From the NCBI RefSeq assembly GCF_029982035.1, contig NZ_CP104166.1, forward strand, positions 620,001 through 684,000: a stretch of DNA of 64,000 nt, read 5' to 3'. The position numbers were made by a program, and so were the translations under genes. Positions 27,942-37,338 of this stretch are shown here, one piece after another. Source of the stretch: Megaera polyxenophila (GTDB taxonomy: Bacteria > Pseudomonadota > Alphaproteobacteria > Rickettsiales > Rickettsiaceae). Numbering within the stretch: the first letter of the stretch is position 1; the number at the start of each line of letters is the position of its first letter. Below the pieces are notes generated by a model that was not told the origin of the DNA, ran no database searches, and was given only the letters and a program-made list of their open reading frames with translations.

Positions 27942-29465
27942 ATGAATATTACCGAAATAAAAAATGATAAAACTGATTTTCACGTTAAAGTAACTATTCC
28001 ATCCAAAGAGATCAGTTCTGAAATTGAAAAAGAGCTAGCTAAATTGGCTAAAGATGCAAAAATTGATGGTTTCCGTGTAGGTAAAGTACCTACTTCTTTT
28101 CTTGAGAAAAAATATGGTGCTTCTCTTAGAGCAGAAGCTGTAAAAAACAAGATAGTTAAGGCAATAGGTGATATCACAAAAGATAAGAATTTACGTGTAC
28201 TTATGGATCCAGAAGTTGAGGATATAATAGATGAGGAAAATAAAGATCTGGAATTTACTTTGAAATATCAGTTGTTTCCAGAAATTACTATGCCTGATTT
28301 TAAAAGTATTTCTATTGAAAAACCAATTTTAGAATTGAAAGATAAAGACATAGATGAACAAATTGAGAAACTAGTTAGTACTTCGAAAGAATATAACAAA
28401 GTAAGTACATCCAAAGCCAAAAAGGGAGATCAGGTAACTATCGATGCAGTTGGATATGTAGATGGTAAAGCCTTTGCTGGCGGGAAATTAGACTCGCATA
28501 AACTTGTCCTTGGTAGTGGAGTTTTTATTCCGGGTTTTGAAGACCAGTTAATTGGAGCTAAAACCGGTGATGATGTGTCTGTCAAAGTCGATTTTCCTAA
28601 GGATTACCATGAAAAAACCCTTGCTGGTAAACCTTCTGAATTTAAAGTTAAAATTTTAGAAATCCATAGTGAAAGCGAGGTCAAGCTTGACGATGAATTT
28701 GCTAAAAAGTTTAATTTCGAAAAACTCGAAAAATTAAAAGAACAAATTGCAAAAAATATGCAGGAAGTTTATGAAGAACCAATAAAAACCATGATGAAAA
28801 TGGCTCTTTTCGATAAACTGGAAAATATGCTGGAATTTGACGTACCAAAAACTTTACTTGATAGAGAAATTAGTATTTTAGAAAAACAAGCTGCCGAAGC
28901 AGAAGATAAAGAATTAGAAGAAAAGTCCTCTAAAAATAAGGAAGCTTATTTTATAAAATTGGCTTTGCGGAGGGTTAAACTTGGGTTAATGCTTGCGGAA
29001 TATGTCAAGATTCATAAGTTAGAAATTGATAAAAGGGACATTCAAAAAGCAATTATGGAGCAAGCAAAAAACTTTCCGGGTAGAGAAAATGAAATTATTG
29101 ATTTTTACTTGAAGCATCCTAAGGCTTTAGAATCCTTAAAAGGGCCGGTTTTGGAGGATAAAGCGGTAAAAACTATTTTTGAAAAAGAAGTAAAATTACT
29201 TGAAAAATCTTATAGCAAGGACAAGCTGGAAAAACTCCTCGCAAAAAATGCTAATGATCATTTACCTGAATCTAGTCATGATGATCATCTACATAGGCCC
29301 TCACATGAACATATCCATGATGAAAATTGTAATCATGATTATGATCACGATGGTTATGTTAAAGCTCATAAACATGAGCATATTAACAACCCTGAAAATT
29401 TCCACGATCACAGTCGTGAGCGTAATGATAAAAGAGATCAGAAAAAAGCTAAGGCAAAAAAATAG
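27942..29465 (+). CDS. tig: Trigger factor with His-rich C-terminal tail
   Basis: A 507-aa ribosome-associated chaperone and peptidyl-prolyl isomerase. The ribosome-binding domain has the signature GFRVGKVP (residues 40-47). An FKBP-type PPIase domain follows (KKGDQVTIDAVGYVDGK, VLGSGVFIPGFEDQLIGA), then the helical chaperone domain. The family norm is 430-450 aa. Residues ~438-507 add an unusual tail with about 14 His in 70 residues plus many acidic residues, ending in a Lys-rich stretch. The tail may bind metal ions, an inference from composition. Confidence 0.95.
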   Translation: MNITEIKNDKTDFHVKVTIPSKEISSEIEKELAKLAKDAKIDGFRVGKVPTSFLEKKYGASLRAEAVKNKIVKAIGDITKDKNLRVLMDPEVEDIIDEENKDLEFTLKYQLFPEITMPDFKSISIEKPILELKDKDIDEQIEKLVSTSKEYNKVSTSKAKKGDQVTIDAVGYVDGKAFAGGKLDSHKLVLGSGVFIPGFEDQLIGAKTGDDVSVKVDFPKDYHEKTLAGKPSEFKVKILEIHSESEVKLDDEFAKKFNFEKLEKLKEQIAKNMQEVYEEPIKTMMKMALFDKLENMLEFDVPKTLLDREISILEKQAAEAEDKELEEKSSKNKEAYFIKLALRRVKLGLMLAEYVKIHKLEIDKRDIQKAIMEQAKNFPGRENEIIDFYLKHPKALESLKGPVLEDKAVKTIFEKEVKLLEKSYSKDKLEKLLAKNANDHLPESSHDDHLHRPSHEHIHDENCNHDYDHDGYVKAHKHEHINNPENFHDHSRERNDKRDQKKAKAKK

Positions 29466-29670
29466 CACTTTAACAAAGTTTATTGTAATTTAAATCTTAG
29501 AGTTCTTAAGCCTGTTTTTCCTTTTCCTGGAAATGAATTTTTGGGCTCTATCGTGTATTTAAGAATATCTTCCTTCCCTTGTGGAAAAACTATGAGTTGT
29601 AAAGGCTCTAAAAATCAAGTAATTATGTTGATAGTACGAGTTATTATTTTCTCTATATCAATATAAATAT

Positions 29671-29991
29671 ATGTCATTGTTTGAATTATTAGTTGTATTC
29701 GTAGTTGCTTTTCTTGTGCTTAAACCTGAAGACGTGCCTCATATAGCGAAAAAAATCAAAGAATTTTATAATTTTTTTACTACAACTAAAGCTGAAATAA
29801 CTTCATATTTGGACTTAAGTCAGAAATCAAGCATTAAGGTTGATGAGGATATAGACCAAATAAACTTTTATTTAGAAAAAATAGCGAATCTTGGTGGAAA
29901 ATATGAAGGAGAATATTCATTAACTAAAATCAGGGATTATTACCAAAAATGGCAGCGTCAAGTTAATGCAAACAAAGAAGACAAAGGTTAA
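29671..29991 (+). CDS. TatA/TatB-like small membrane protein
   Basis: 106 aa. The N-terminus (MSLFELLVVFVVAFLVLKPE) has the short transmembrane helix, Pro hinge and following amphipathic helix (DVPHIAKKIKEFYNFF) typical of TatA/TatB, which form the Sec-independent export machinery. It lacks the usual FGxxE and GP hinge pattern (has KPED), so it may be a divergent TatB or a related lineage-specific protein. No tatC is nearby. Confidence 0.6.
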   Translation: MSLFELLVVFVVAFLVLKPEDVPHIAKKIKEFYNFFTTTKAEITSYLDLSQKSSIKVDEDIDQINFYLEKIANLGGKYEGEYSLTKIRDYYQKWQRQVNANKEDKG

Positions 29992-30246
29992 ATTCAAGAA
30001 TTTAACAGCATACAATATTTCAATGTATTTCTCTAACTACATATTTAACCGCTGGAAAGCTTAATTAATCTATAAATAATCAGGGAATAAAAAGGCGCAG
30101 CATTAAAAACCACTATTTTGGTAATTTGTTTCCAAGAAATAGCCTTAAAGTAGAGCTATATTACCCAAGAAAACCATCATAAAAATCCTTGAAACCTATA
30201 TCAAAACTCATTTTTCAATAGTTTTGATATTTAATAGCTAGATTCA

Positions 30247-33063
30247 TCAACGGTTTTTAATTGCTTTCGGCAGGGTAAAGCTGATTGTAGTACCCGTTCT
30301 TTTACTCTCGGCCTTGATCTTCCCGCCATGTATTTCAATAACCTTTTTACACACCGCAAGGCCTACTCCTCTTCCGCCGGCAAAACTTTCTGTCCTTGAA
30401 CTAACCGTAAACTCCTCAAATACCTCATCTAATTCATCAGGGGGGATGCCTATCCCCTCGTCACTAATGCTAAAGATTATCTTTTCATTATCATTATCCC
30501 GTTTGACGCTAATTGCAATAGTTCCGCTTTTGGCGTAATTGATACTATTGATAATTAAATTATCTATTGCCTGGCTTAGGTAGTATTTATCAATATTTAA
30601 GATGATCCCTTCTTCAATATCCAGCTGCCAGTTCCTCGTTCTGGTCTCTGGCCCTTCTTGCCAGTAAATAGTACTTTCTTCCTCATTCTCGTATAGCTTT
30701 GCGGCAAAGAGTAACCCTATCCTCTACTAGCTGGCTAAAGTCCGTCTCTGCTAGTTTTAAGTCATAACTTGGTTTATTCAGTTTTGAGAGGCTTGATATA
30801 TTCGAATCAAATACCTCAAGACGAAGCGAGCTATCTAGTATCGTTTTAGCTGCTACTTTTCGCTGCTCATCATTTAATCCTGCACCAGTACCTGAGCCAT
30901 GCTCGATATCCCCGTCATCGGAGCGTGATATTCATGCGTTATATTGCGAATAAAACGTCCTTTTAATGCTTCTGCTTCCCTGATCTGCTCCTTGTACATG
31001 TTTATCCGGCCACTTAGATGCTCGTTCTTTTCTTCAGTTAGCTCCTGATGCTCTTGTTTGGGTTTGAAAAACATTAATAATACCGCTCCGGCAAGTATTA
31101 CCACATATATGGATACAAACTCAGGTGAACCGACTGTAAAATCAATCTCATTTATTCCAGCATAATATTTATATAGCTCTAAACCAAAGTAAAACCCTAC
31201 TATGCTCATCCCTATCCCAAGCCGCCAACCGGTTAGAATCGTCGCTATTAATATATTCAGTACAAACAGGGCAAATTGTAACTGGCCAAATTTATTGACC
31301 ATCACAAAGAAAACGGCAAATACAATCAACATATAGAAAATTACTATGTGCCACGCTACCTGCACTATAATCTCATGCTTTATCCTCGGCGGCCAAATCG
31401 GATACATCGCTATTACCACCCCTGTAACCATCATGATCTGATAAACAACTACAATCACCTTGCTTTGATCGCCTACAAGCTCTAACCTGGTCGAATACAT
31501 GGTGCTAAAACCATATATTATAAAATATATCCCAAGCCACATGTAATTAAGCTCATCCTTCGGCGCTTTCTCCTTGCAAAACTCAATAAAGCTAAAATCC
31601 TGAATATTTCTTACCAAAGCACAAACCATCCGGCTTTTTTCCTTCTTGCTCTTTTCCAAATAGCTATAGTCCTTAATCCCTACCCAGCCACCAGCCTGCT
31701 TAAATATATAATGAAAGCCAAAAAGAACTAGCATATTGACGAGCATGGCAAATATTATACAGTTTAATTTAATACCTAAAACTTCCCATGAAACTACTGT
31801 TATAAAACCTGCAGCCATGGCAATTAAAACTGATTTTTCGGTGGTCCGAAAACCAAAAACAGCTAATAATAACGGAATACCAACAATTGGTAGGTAAAAA
31901 CTTGCAGCGCTCATTACCATGGCTAGTAAGTCATTCGTTGATAGGGCGAGGTAAATTGCAAAAAGCCCTAGCACAAAACTAAATAACCTCGATAAAACTA
32001 AATGACCTACCTTTATATTCAATACCTCTTTGATGTCATACCCAAATAAGACAGCTGAGCCATTAATAAAAGAATCCGCACTAGACATCGCCATTGCTGA
32101 TACCCCTATTATTAACAAGCCTTTTATTAAGGGTAAATTAGTATAATTATCAATTAGATAACTGGTAACTTGGTTAGGTTCTAAATCCGGTTTAATGGTT
32201 AACACTAAAAAAGGAATCCAAGCTATAATTAAATTAATGGTTATTAATAAAACAGACGCAATCAGCCAGGCTTTTCTAGCTTGGCTTATACTACTAGCCA
32301 TAGAAATCCTTTGGAAGTTGATAGGACCTACTTTAGGAAATACAAAATAAAGTGCCAAAAGTATAAAATCTATTAGCTTATATCCTTGTAAGCTAGATAA
32401 CCCTTCAAAATTGAAAAGGGGATTTTCTATTGCTTCCTCAACTGTAAAACCAAGCGATTTAAAATGATTCCAAATAATAACTGCTATTGTAGGAAGGACA
32501 AAACCGAAAGTAAAAAACTGTATTACATCAGTATAAGTTACAGCTCTGATACCACCGAAAGTGGAATATAATATTACTATCGTAGAAGCAAGAATAATTG
32601 CATAGGTACTAGGTATTCCTACAAAATAATTAAACAAAGTTCCAAATACTTTAAACTGAACCGCTATTCCTCCTACGTTCCAGATAATAGCAGAAATTGC
32701 CGTAATTAACCTTACATGCTTTCCATATAGAGTACCCATTACCTCTCCTACTGACAAAGCCCCCATGAATTCTCCCATTCTTGGGATTATAAAAATTCCG
32801 GTAATGAAAAACCCTAGTGATATACAAGAACTAGCTATCACATAAGGAAGACCGTCAGAATAAGTTTTGGAAAGAGTAACAAAAAACGCGCTACCGGTTA
32901 CAAAGGTCGCAACTATGGTAGAAACTAGCGCTGCGGTGGAAAAATTTCTTCCGCCTAAGGAATAGTCACTAATCGTTTTTACTTCTCGGCCGTAAGCAAG
33001 CCCCACAACAAGGTTGGTAACCAAAAACGCTATAAAAATAATTATATCAATATCGAGACTCAT
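30247..33063 (-). pseudogene. Second symporter-histidine kinase fusion, frameshifted in the kinase
   Basis: A paralogue of the split gene at 7271-13690. Codons 1-729 (33063 to 30874) encode an intact SSS/SLC5 symporter (YSLGGRNFSTAALVSTIVATF, INFQRISMASS), a further membrane region, and HisKA up to THEYHAPMTGISSMAQVLVQD. A frameshift near 30876 moves the frame on (LNDEQRKVAAKTI…), and a second near 30705 leads into the rest (YENEEESTIYW, DEGIGIPPDELDEVF, GGRGVGLAVCKKVIE), ending at 30247. The transporter could still be made, but as a kinase the gene looks dead. Sequencing error should be excluded. Confidence 0.85.
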
Positions 33064-33266
33064 ATTTTAACTAAAAATCTAATATTCTAAATATACTAAA
33101 AGTTACACTACACTCTCACAATAGTCAACTTAGTATATACTCAGTTATTATAAAATATATCAATTTTTATTGATTGCTATTACGGATACTGTGATTAACC
33201 AATCGTTAAAATTTATATAATTGCTTGTTTAAGTTTATATTAATTAAGTTTTTTGAAAAGTGGAAT

Positions 33267-33386
33267 TTAGGCTACTTTCATTATTAACTTAATAATGGTA
33301 GAAAGTAGCAGCACGCTACCAAAGCCGCCTAGCCACAAAGCAATAAACCAAAGCCATTGGCGTTTTTTATTAGTACATTCTTTCAT
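33267..33386 (-). CDS. DUF2474-type small oxidase-associated protein (39 aa)
   Basis: A 39-aa single-helix protein (MKECTNKKRQWLWFIALWLG…) whose ATG lies inside the 3' end of cydB (17-bp overlap, another frame), so translation is probably coupled. A short basic N-terminus, then one transmembrane helix starting WLWFIALWLGGFG, resembles DUF2474 proteins found after cyanide-insensitive bd oxidase genes. It likely stabilises the oxidase, as CydX does for canonical bd oxidase. Confidence 0.8.
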   Translation of the reverse strand: MKECTNKKRQWLWFIALWLGGFGSVLLLSTIIKLIMKVA

Positions 33387-34389
33387 GGCTAGTTTTGCCT
33401 CTAAATACATAGTAGCTATAAGCTGTGTAAATTAAAATAATCGGAAGAAATATAATTACTCCAACTAGTAACAAGGATTGAGAGGTAGACACCGCTGCAG
33501 CTTCCCAGATAGTAAATTTAAATGGAACAATCCAAGGATATAGGCTTATACCTATACCTAAATAACTCAGAAAGAATAGAACAATTGTTAGAAAAAACGG
33601 CCTTACTTCATTAGAGGATTTCAAGTCTTTCCAGAGCAATACAAACCCTAAGGCTGTAAATAGAGGAATAGGTAATAGATAGAAAAAATTAGGCAAACTA
33701 AACCATAGTTCTATAATACGTTTATCAATAAATGGCATAGAGATGCTAACTATAGCCATAGCTAGCCCCACATAGACAAGAACATAAGAAGCAATTCCTC
33801 TAGCCCAGCTTTGAGTAATATCTTCGGTTTTCATAATTAACCAGGTAGCGCCTAGTAGCGCGTAGCCGAATATCAGTGATAAGCCAGTTACAATGCTAAA
33901 ACCATTAGCCCAATCCAGTGGACCTCCTGCAAAGCTTCTGCCATTTACTTCTACGCCTTGGACAAAATTCCCTAGTATTACTCCTTGCATAAAAGCTGCT
34001 AATAGCGAGCCTGCATGAAATGCTATATCCCAAATTTTACGATGTTCCTCTGAAGACTTGAAACGAAACTCAAATGCTACACCTCGAAAGATTAGGCCTA
34101 ATAGCATAAATATCACCGGTAAATAAAGGGCGGGCATTAGTATAGCATAGGCTACCGGAAAGGCTGCAAACATTCCTCCTCCGCCTAGAATTAACCAAGT
34201 CTCATTCCCATCCCAAAACGGAGCAATAGAGTTCATAATTCTGTCTCGGCATTTATCAGAAGGGGCAAAAAGGAACAATATACCGCACCCCAAATCAAAA
34301 CCATCTAGCAAGGCGTAAAGAAAAACTGCCGTTGCAATTAGAAATCCCCATATTAAGGGTAAATCAAGCCAAGAAGAAAAATCTAGCAT
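33370..34389 (-). CDS. cydB: Cytochrome bd-type quinol oxidase subunit II
   Basis: A 339-aa inner-membrane subunit. The start region (LPLIWGFLIATAVFLYALLDGFDLGCG) and PFWDGNETWLILGGGGMFAAFP are hallmarks of CydB/CioB. Length is close to CioB (about 335) and shorter than E. coli CydB (379). It starts 5 bp after the cydA stop and overlaps the 39-aa gene downstream, forming a three-gene operon. Confidence 0.95.
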   Translation of the reverse strand: MLDFSSWLDLPLIWGFLIATAVFLYALLDGFDLGCGILFLFAPSDKCRDRIMNSIAPFWDGNETWLILGGGGMFAAFPVAYAILMPALYLPVIFMLLGLIFRGVAFEFRFKSSEEHRKIWDIAFHAGSLLAAFMQGVILGNFVQGVEVNGRSFAGGPLDWANGFSIVTGLSLIFGYALLGATWLIMKTEDITQSWARGIASYVLVYVGLAMAIVSISMPFIDKRIIELWFSLPNFFYLLPIPLFTALGFVLLWKDLKSSNEVRPFFLTIVLFFLSYLGIGISLYPWIVPFKFTIWEAAAVSTSQSLLLVGVIIFLPIILIYTAYSYYVFRGKTSHERMY

Positions 34390-34394
34390 TTACA

Positions 34395-35804
34395 TTATCC
34401 TCTTTCTGTTTTTGGGGTTAATTCTTTGATAACTTGAACTGGAAGCATACTATGATCGTAAAATTCTTCCTTCTCGTCTCCTATTTTAGGACCTTTTTTA
34501 ATAAGTTTTATAATATAATAGCAAGCTGTACCAAAAATAGAACTATATACTATAACAAAAGCTAGTAGGGTTATTGCTATTTGCGGGCCAATAACTGGAG
34601 ATATACTCTCTGAGGTACGAAGCACTTCATAGACCGTATAGGGCTGCCTGCCAATTTCAGTCACGAACCAACCTGCAAGGAGGGCAATGAACCCAGAAGG
34701 GCTCATAACTATACACCAAAATTGAAACCAACGAGTATCAAACAACCTTTTCCGATAGTATAGGAAAAGCGCAAAAATACCGGTTATGATCATGGCAAAG
34801 CCTAAAGCTACCATCACCCTAAACGACCAAAAGACCGCTATTACAGGAGGCTGATCTTCAGGTTTCCATTCTTTGAGCCCTTTTATTTCACCGTCAAAAC
34901 TATGTGTCAAAATAAGGCTTGCAAGTTTAGGTATTATAATTTCGTAATTATTGGTTTGGTTTTGTTGATCTGGAATAGCAAATAAACGCAGGCCAGCTCC
35001 TTTTTCGGTATTCCATGTTCCCTCTATAGCTGCAATTTTACGTGGTTGATACTCAAGAGTGTTAAGTCCGTGGGCATCTCCTATAAATAATTGTAAGGGA
35101 GAAACAAAGATGGCCATAAGCATAGCCATTCCAAACATAATACGGGCATGCTGTATATGCACATTTTTATAGAGATAGTATGCCGCAACCCCAGCTACTG
35201 CAAAAGCAGTTGTAAGATAAGCTGCGGTTATCATATGGGCAAATCTATAAGGAAATGAAGGGTTAAATATGATCTCAAGCCAGCTTGTTGGATAGAGAAG
35301 ACCATCAGCCCTTATTTCGAAGCCCTGCGGGGTCTGCATCCAGCTATTTGCAGACAAAATCCAGAAAGCTGAGATTAATGTTCCAACAGCTACAATACAG
35401 GTAGAGAAGAAGTGCATATTACGGCTAACACGTCCCCACCCAAATAGCATTATTCCAAGGAAAGATGCTTCCAGGAAAAAAGCGGTAAGTACTTCATAAC
35501 CAAGCAATGGTCCAATAACATTACCAACCTTGTCAGAAAACATGGACCAGTTGGTGCCGAATTGATAAGCCATTACTATTCCTGATACCACTCCCATGCC
35601 AAAACAAACTGCAAAAATTTTGATCCACATCCGGTAAATTTCTTGGTAAATAGGATTCTCTGTTCGCAGCCAGAGCCATTCTACAACTGCCAACCAGCTA
35701 GCAAGGCCTATGGTAAAGGCAGGAAAAATAATGTGGAAACTTATTGTAAAAGCATATTGGATACGTGCAATTAATATAGGATCAAGCTCTATCATGTAGT
35801 ACAC
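34395..35804 (-). CDS. cydA: Cytochrome bd-type quinol oxidase subunit I (CIO type)
   Basis: A 469-aa haem-bearing subunit that oxidises quinol and reduces oxygen to water. Haem ligands are visible: His in TISFHIIFPAF (residue 24), His in RFAHMITAAYLTT, and Met in FWSFRVMVALGF. The segment GRQPYTVYEVLRTSE and a short Q-loop mark the cyanide-insensitive (CIO) subfamily. The start could be Met4 (MIELDPILIA). It probably allows respiration at low oxygen inside a host. Confidence 0.95.
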   Translation of the reverse strand: MYYMIELDPILIARIQYAFTISFHIIFPAFTIGLASWLAVVEWLWLRTENPIYQEIYRMWIKIFAVCFGMGVVSGIVMAYQFGTNWSMFSDKVGNVIGPLLGYEVLTAFFLEASFLGIMLFGWGRVSRNMHFFSTCIVAVGTLISAFWILSANSWMQTPQGFEIRADGLLYPTSWLEIIFNPSFPYRFAHMITAAYLTTAFAVAGVAAYYLYKNVHIQHARIMFGMAMLMAIFVSPLQLFIGDAHGLNTLEYQPRKIAAIEGTWNTEKGAGLRLFAIPDQQNQTNNYEIIIPKLASLILTHSFDGEIKGLKEWKPEDQPPVIAVFWSFRVMVALGFAMIITGIFALFLYYRKRLFDTRWFQFWCIVMSPSGFIALLAGWFVTEIGRQPYTVYEVLRTSESISPVIGPQIAITLLAFVIVYSSIFGTACYYIIKLIKKGPKIGDEKEEFYDHSMLPVQVIKELTPKTERG

Positions 35805-36072
35805 CTAAGCTGCATATTTCTGGGTATTTTATATTATAAAAATCTAAAAGTGTATGAAAAAATAGCTTTACCTTATCTTAAAACACCATAATTATATAAC
35901 TTGTAACCATTTATTTATATTGGTTTCATTCTGTAGGTAGGCTCATGCTGCCACTTTTTTTCCTAGTAATGCAACTAATTTTAAAAGATAAAAATTTACA
36001 TTACCGCTCCTGTAGGTTTTCTTTTAGATGAAGCTCTAACATACCATTGATTCATTACACCCTTTCGACTAC

Positions 36073-36211
36073 CTAAATTTCCCTAGCTCTACTTACGTTT
36101 TGAGATTGTTGCTCTTTTATTTTTTCGCTCATTGATTTTGGATTTTCACGAGCAGTAGTAGCTTGTTTATTTTTTATAAATTCTTTGAAATCAGAATCTT
36201 TAAAATAAAAG
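36073..36211 (-). pseudogene. Patatin gene, C-terminal tail beyond the IS200/IS605 insertion
   Basis: On the minus strand an open frame reads FYFKDSDFKEFIKNKQATTA…SRAREI then TAG at 36073. It directly follows the IS hairpin and has the same polar style as the patatin C-terminal region at 36729-37188 (FSQNMAEFKSLLG). I infer it is the severed end of that gene. The exact join across the IS cannot be proven here. Confidence 0.6.
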
Positions 36212-36728
36212 AAATCCCCGCCGCAAGCAGCGGGGTATTTTAGAATTTTAGAAAAAAGCTAACTGATGGTCGTCATGCAGTTTCTTATATTCCTTGCCTT
36301 GATTTTTTACGTATTTTCCTATCATATTCTCATTTCCATGCTTACCTACCGTACTTGTGAAATATCCATCAGTCCAAAATTCTCCGCCCCATAATTGTTT
36401 CTTAACCTGTGGACATAATCTGAATATTTGACGAGCCGTAACACTTTTAATTATCGTTACTATTTTTGTTACGCTATAAGTCGGTACAGATTGTACTAAA
36501 AAATGTACATGGTCTTCATCAGTTCCTATTTCTAAAAATTTTATTTGATATCTCTTTTCTATCCCTAAACATACTTCCCTTAGCACTTGATCAACCGATA
36601 CATCAAACACCGCTCGGCGATATTTTGCTGGAAATACCAGGTGATACAGTAAAACAGTAACATTGTGACTCTTGTGTATATATTTGCTCATCCCCACATC
36701 TTACGCCGCAAGCGGCGGGGAATATACC
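36212..36728 (-). mobile_element. IS200/IS605-family element, second type (approximate ends)
   Basis: About 517 bp with GC-rich hairpins at both ends: 36216-36235 (CCCCGCCGC-AA-GCAGCGGGG, one mismatch) and 36704-36717 (CGCCGC-AA-GCGGCG). It carries a single tnpA different from the 145-aa IS200 type at 13936. It sits in the patatin coding sequence in the same orientation. End points are estimated from the hairpins and host frames, good to a few bases. Confidence 0.8.
36248..36697 (-). CDS. tnpA: IS200/IS605-type transposase TnpA (Y1 HUH)
   Basis: 149 aa. The HUH motif is in GTDEDHVHFLVQSVP. Other family features are YHLVFPAKYRRAVF, LWGGEFWTDGYFTSTVGKHG, and the catalytic Tyr in the helix GKYVKNQGKEY. 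It is a different subgroup from the other tnpA in the window. It looks intact. Confidence 0.92.
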   Translation of the reverse strand: MGMSKYIHKSHNVTVLLYHLVFPAKYRRAVFDVSVDQVLREVCLGIEKRYQIKFLEIGTDEDHVHFLVQSVPTYSVTKIVTIIKSVTARQIFRLCPQVKKQLWGGEFWTDGYFTSTVGKHGNENMIGKYVKNQGKEYKKLHDDHQLAFF

Positions 36729-37188
36729 CAAAAGAGATTTAAACTCTGCCATGTTTTGGCTAAAAGTTTTACTTGGGTCAAATCTTTTGTCTTTCTGCAT
36801 ATCTATACCTAGAGTTCTAGCAAAATCCAATCTTACTGTTTCCGGTGTGAATGCATCGTTTAAAGCCCCAACTAAAGCTTTCACGGTTTTCGTATCAGCT
36901 GTAACCATTCCTGATGTTCGGGAAGTACCAGCCACGGTTATCGCATCTGTTAATACTTCTTCTTTAGTCTTGTTCTGCCAAGGACCATCTTTACAGAAAT
37001 CCAATAGCACATTTAATTTTTCACTTTTGCCGCCGATAACCTTGTCTTTCCAGCTCTGGACAGTACCTTTGCTTTGCGAATCTTCGTATACCTTAAGCAG
37101 AAAATCCTTAAGCTCAAAATTAGGGTCTTTTATCGGCACAACATCATGATTATCTAGATACCTGGATGTTTGCATAAACCCTTTGATA
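36729..37188 (-). pseudogene. Patatin-like phospholipase, 3' exon segment
   Basis: An open frame continuing the patatin gene after the group II intron (HIKGFMQTSRYLDNHDVVPI…) down to the IS insertion (…MAEFKSLLG). This part lies beyond the catalytic domain and is polar and helical. The Met at 37175 is internal, and the apparent ORF extension to 36603 runs into IS sequence. Confidence 0.75.
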
Positions 37189-37274
37189 ATTAGGTAGACG
37201 CCGTGATAATTTCTCTTCCTCTAATTTCCTCTTAATTTGTTAATTAAACGATCATTACCACGACATCCCCCGCA

Positions 37275-37307
37275 GAACCGTGCTTGCAGTTTTCCCGCAC
37301 ACGGCTC
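37275..37307 (-). ncRNA. Group II intron domain V
   Basis: A 33-nt hairpin with the catalytic AGC near its 5' side (GAGCCGTGTGCGG), a GAAA-type loop (GGGAAAAC) and the pairing 3' strand GCAAGCACGGTTC. This is the most conserved part of the ribozyme. It is followed by GCGGGGGATGTCG leading to domain VI. It looks catalytically competent. Confidence 0.92.
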
Positions 37308-37338
37308 TTCAATGGAACATTTGCTATAAAAGCTAGAA

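Noticed and set aside
29200..29493. Plus-strand 97-aa Met/Ile-rich frame overlapping the tig 3' end
   Set aside because: It is the His-rich tail region read in another frame; its unusual composition comes from CAT/GAT codons shifted by one base.
36603..36728. Extension of the patatin frame into 36603-36728
   Set aside because: It reads through the hairpin end of the IS200/IS605 element and is not patatin sequence.
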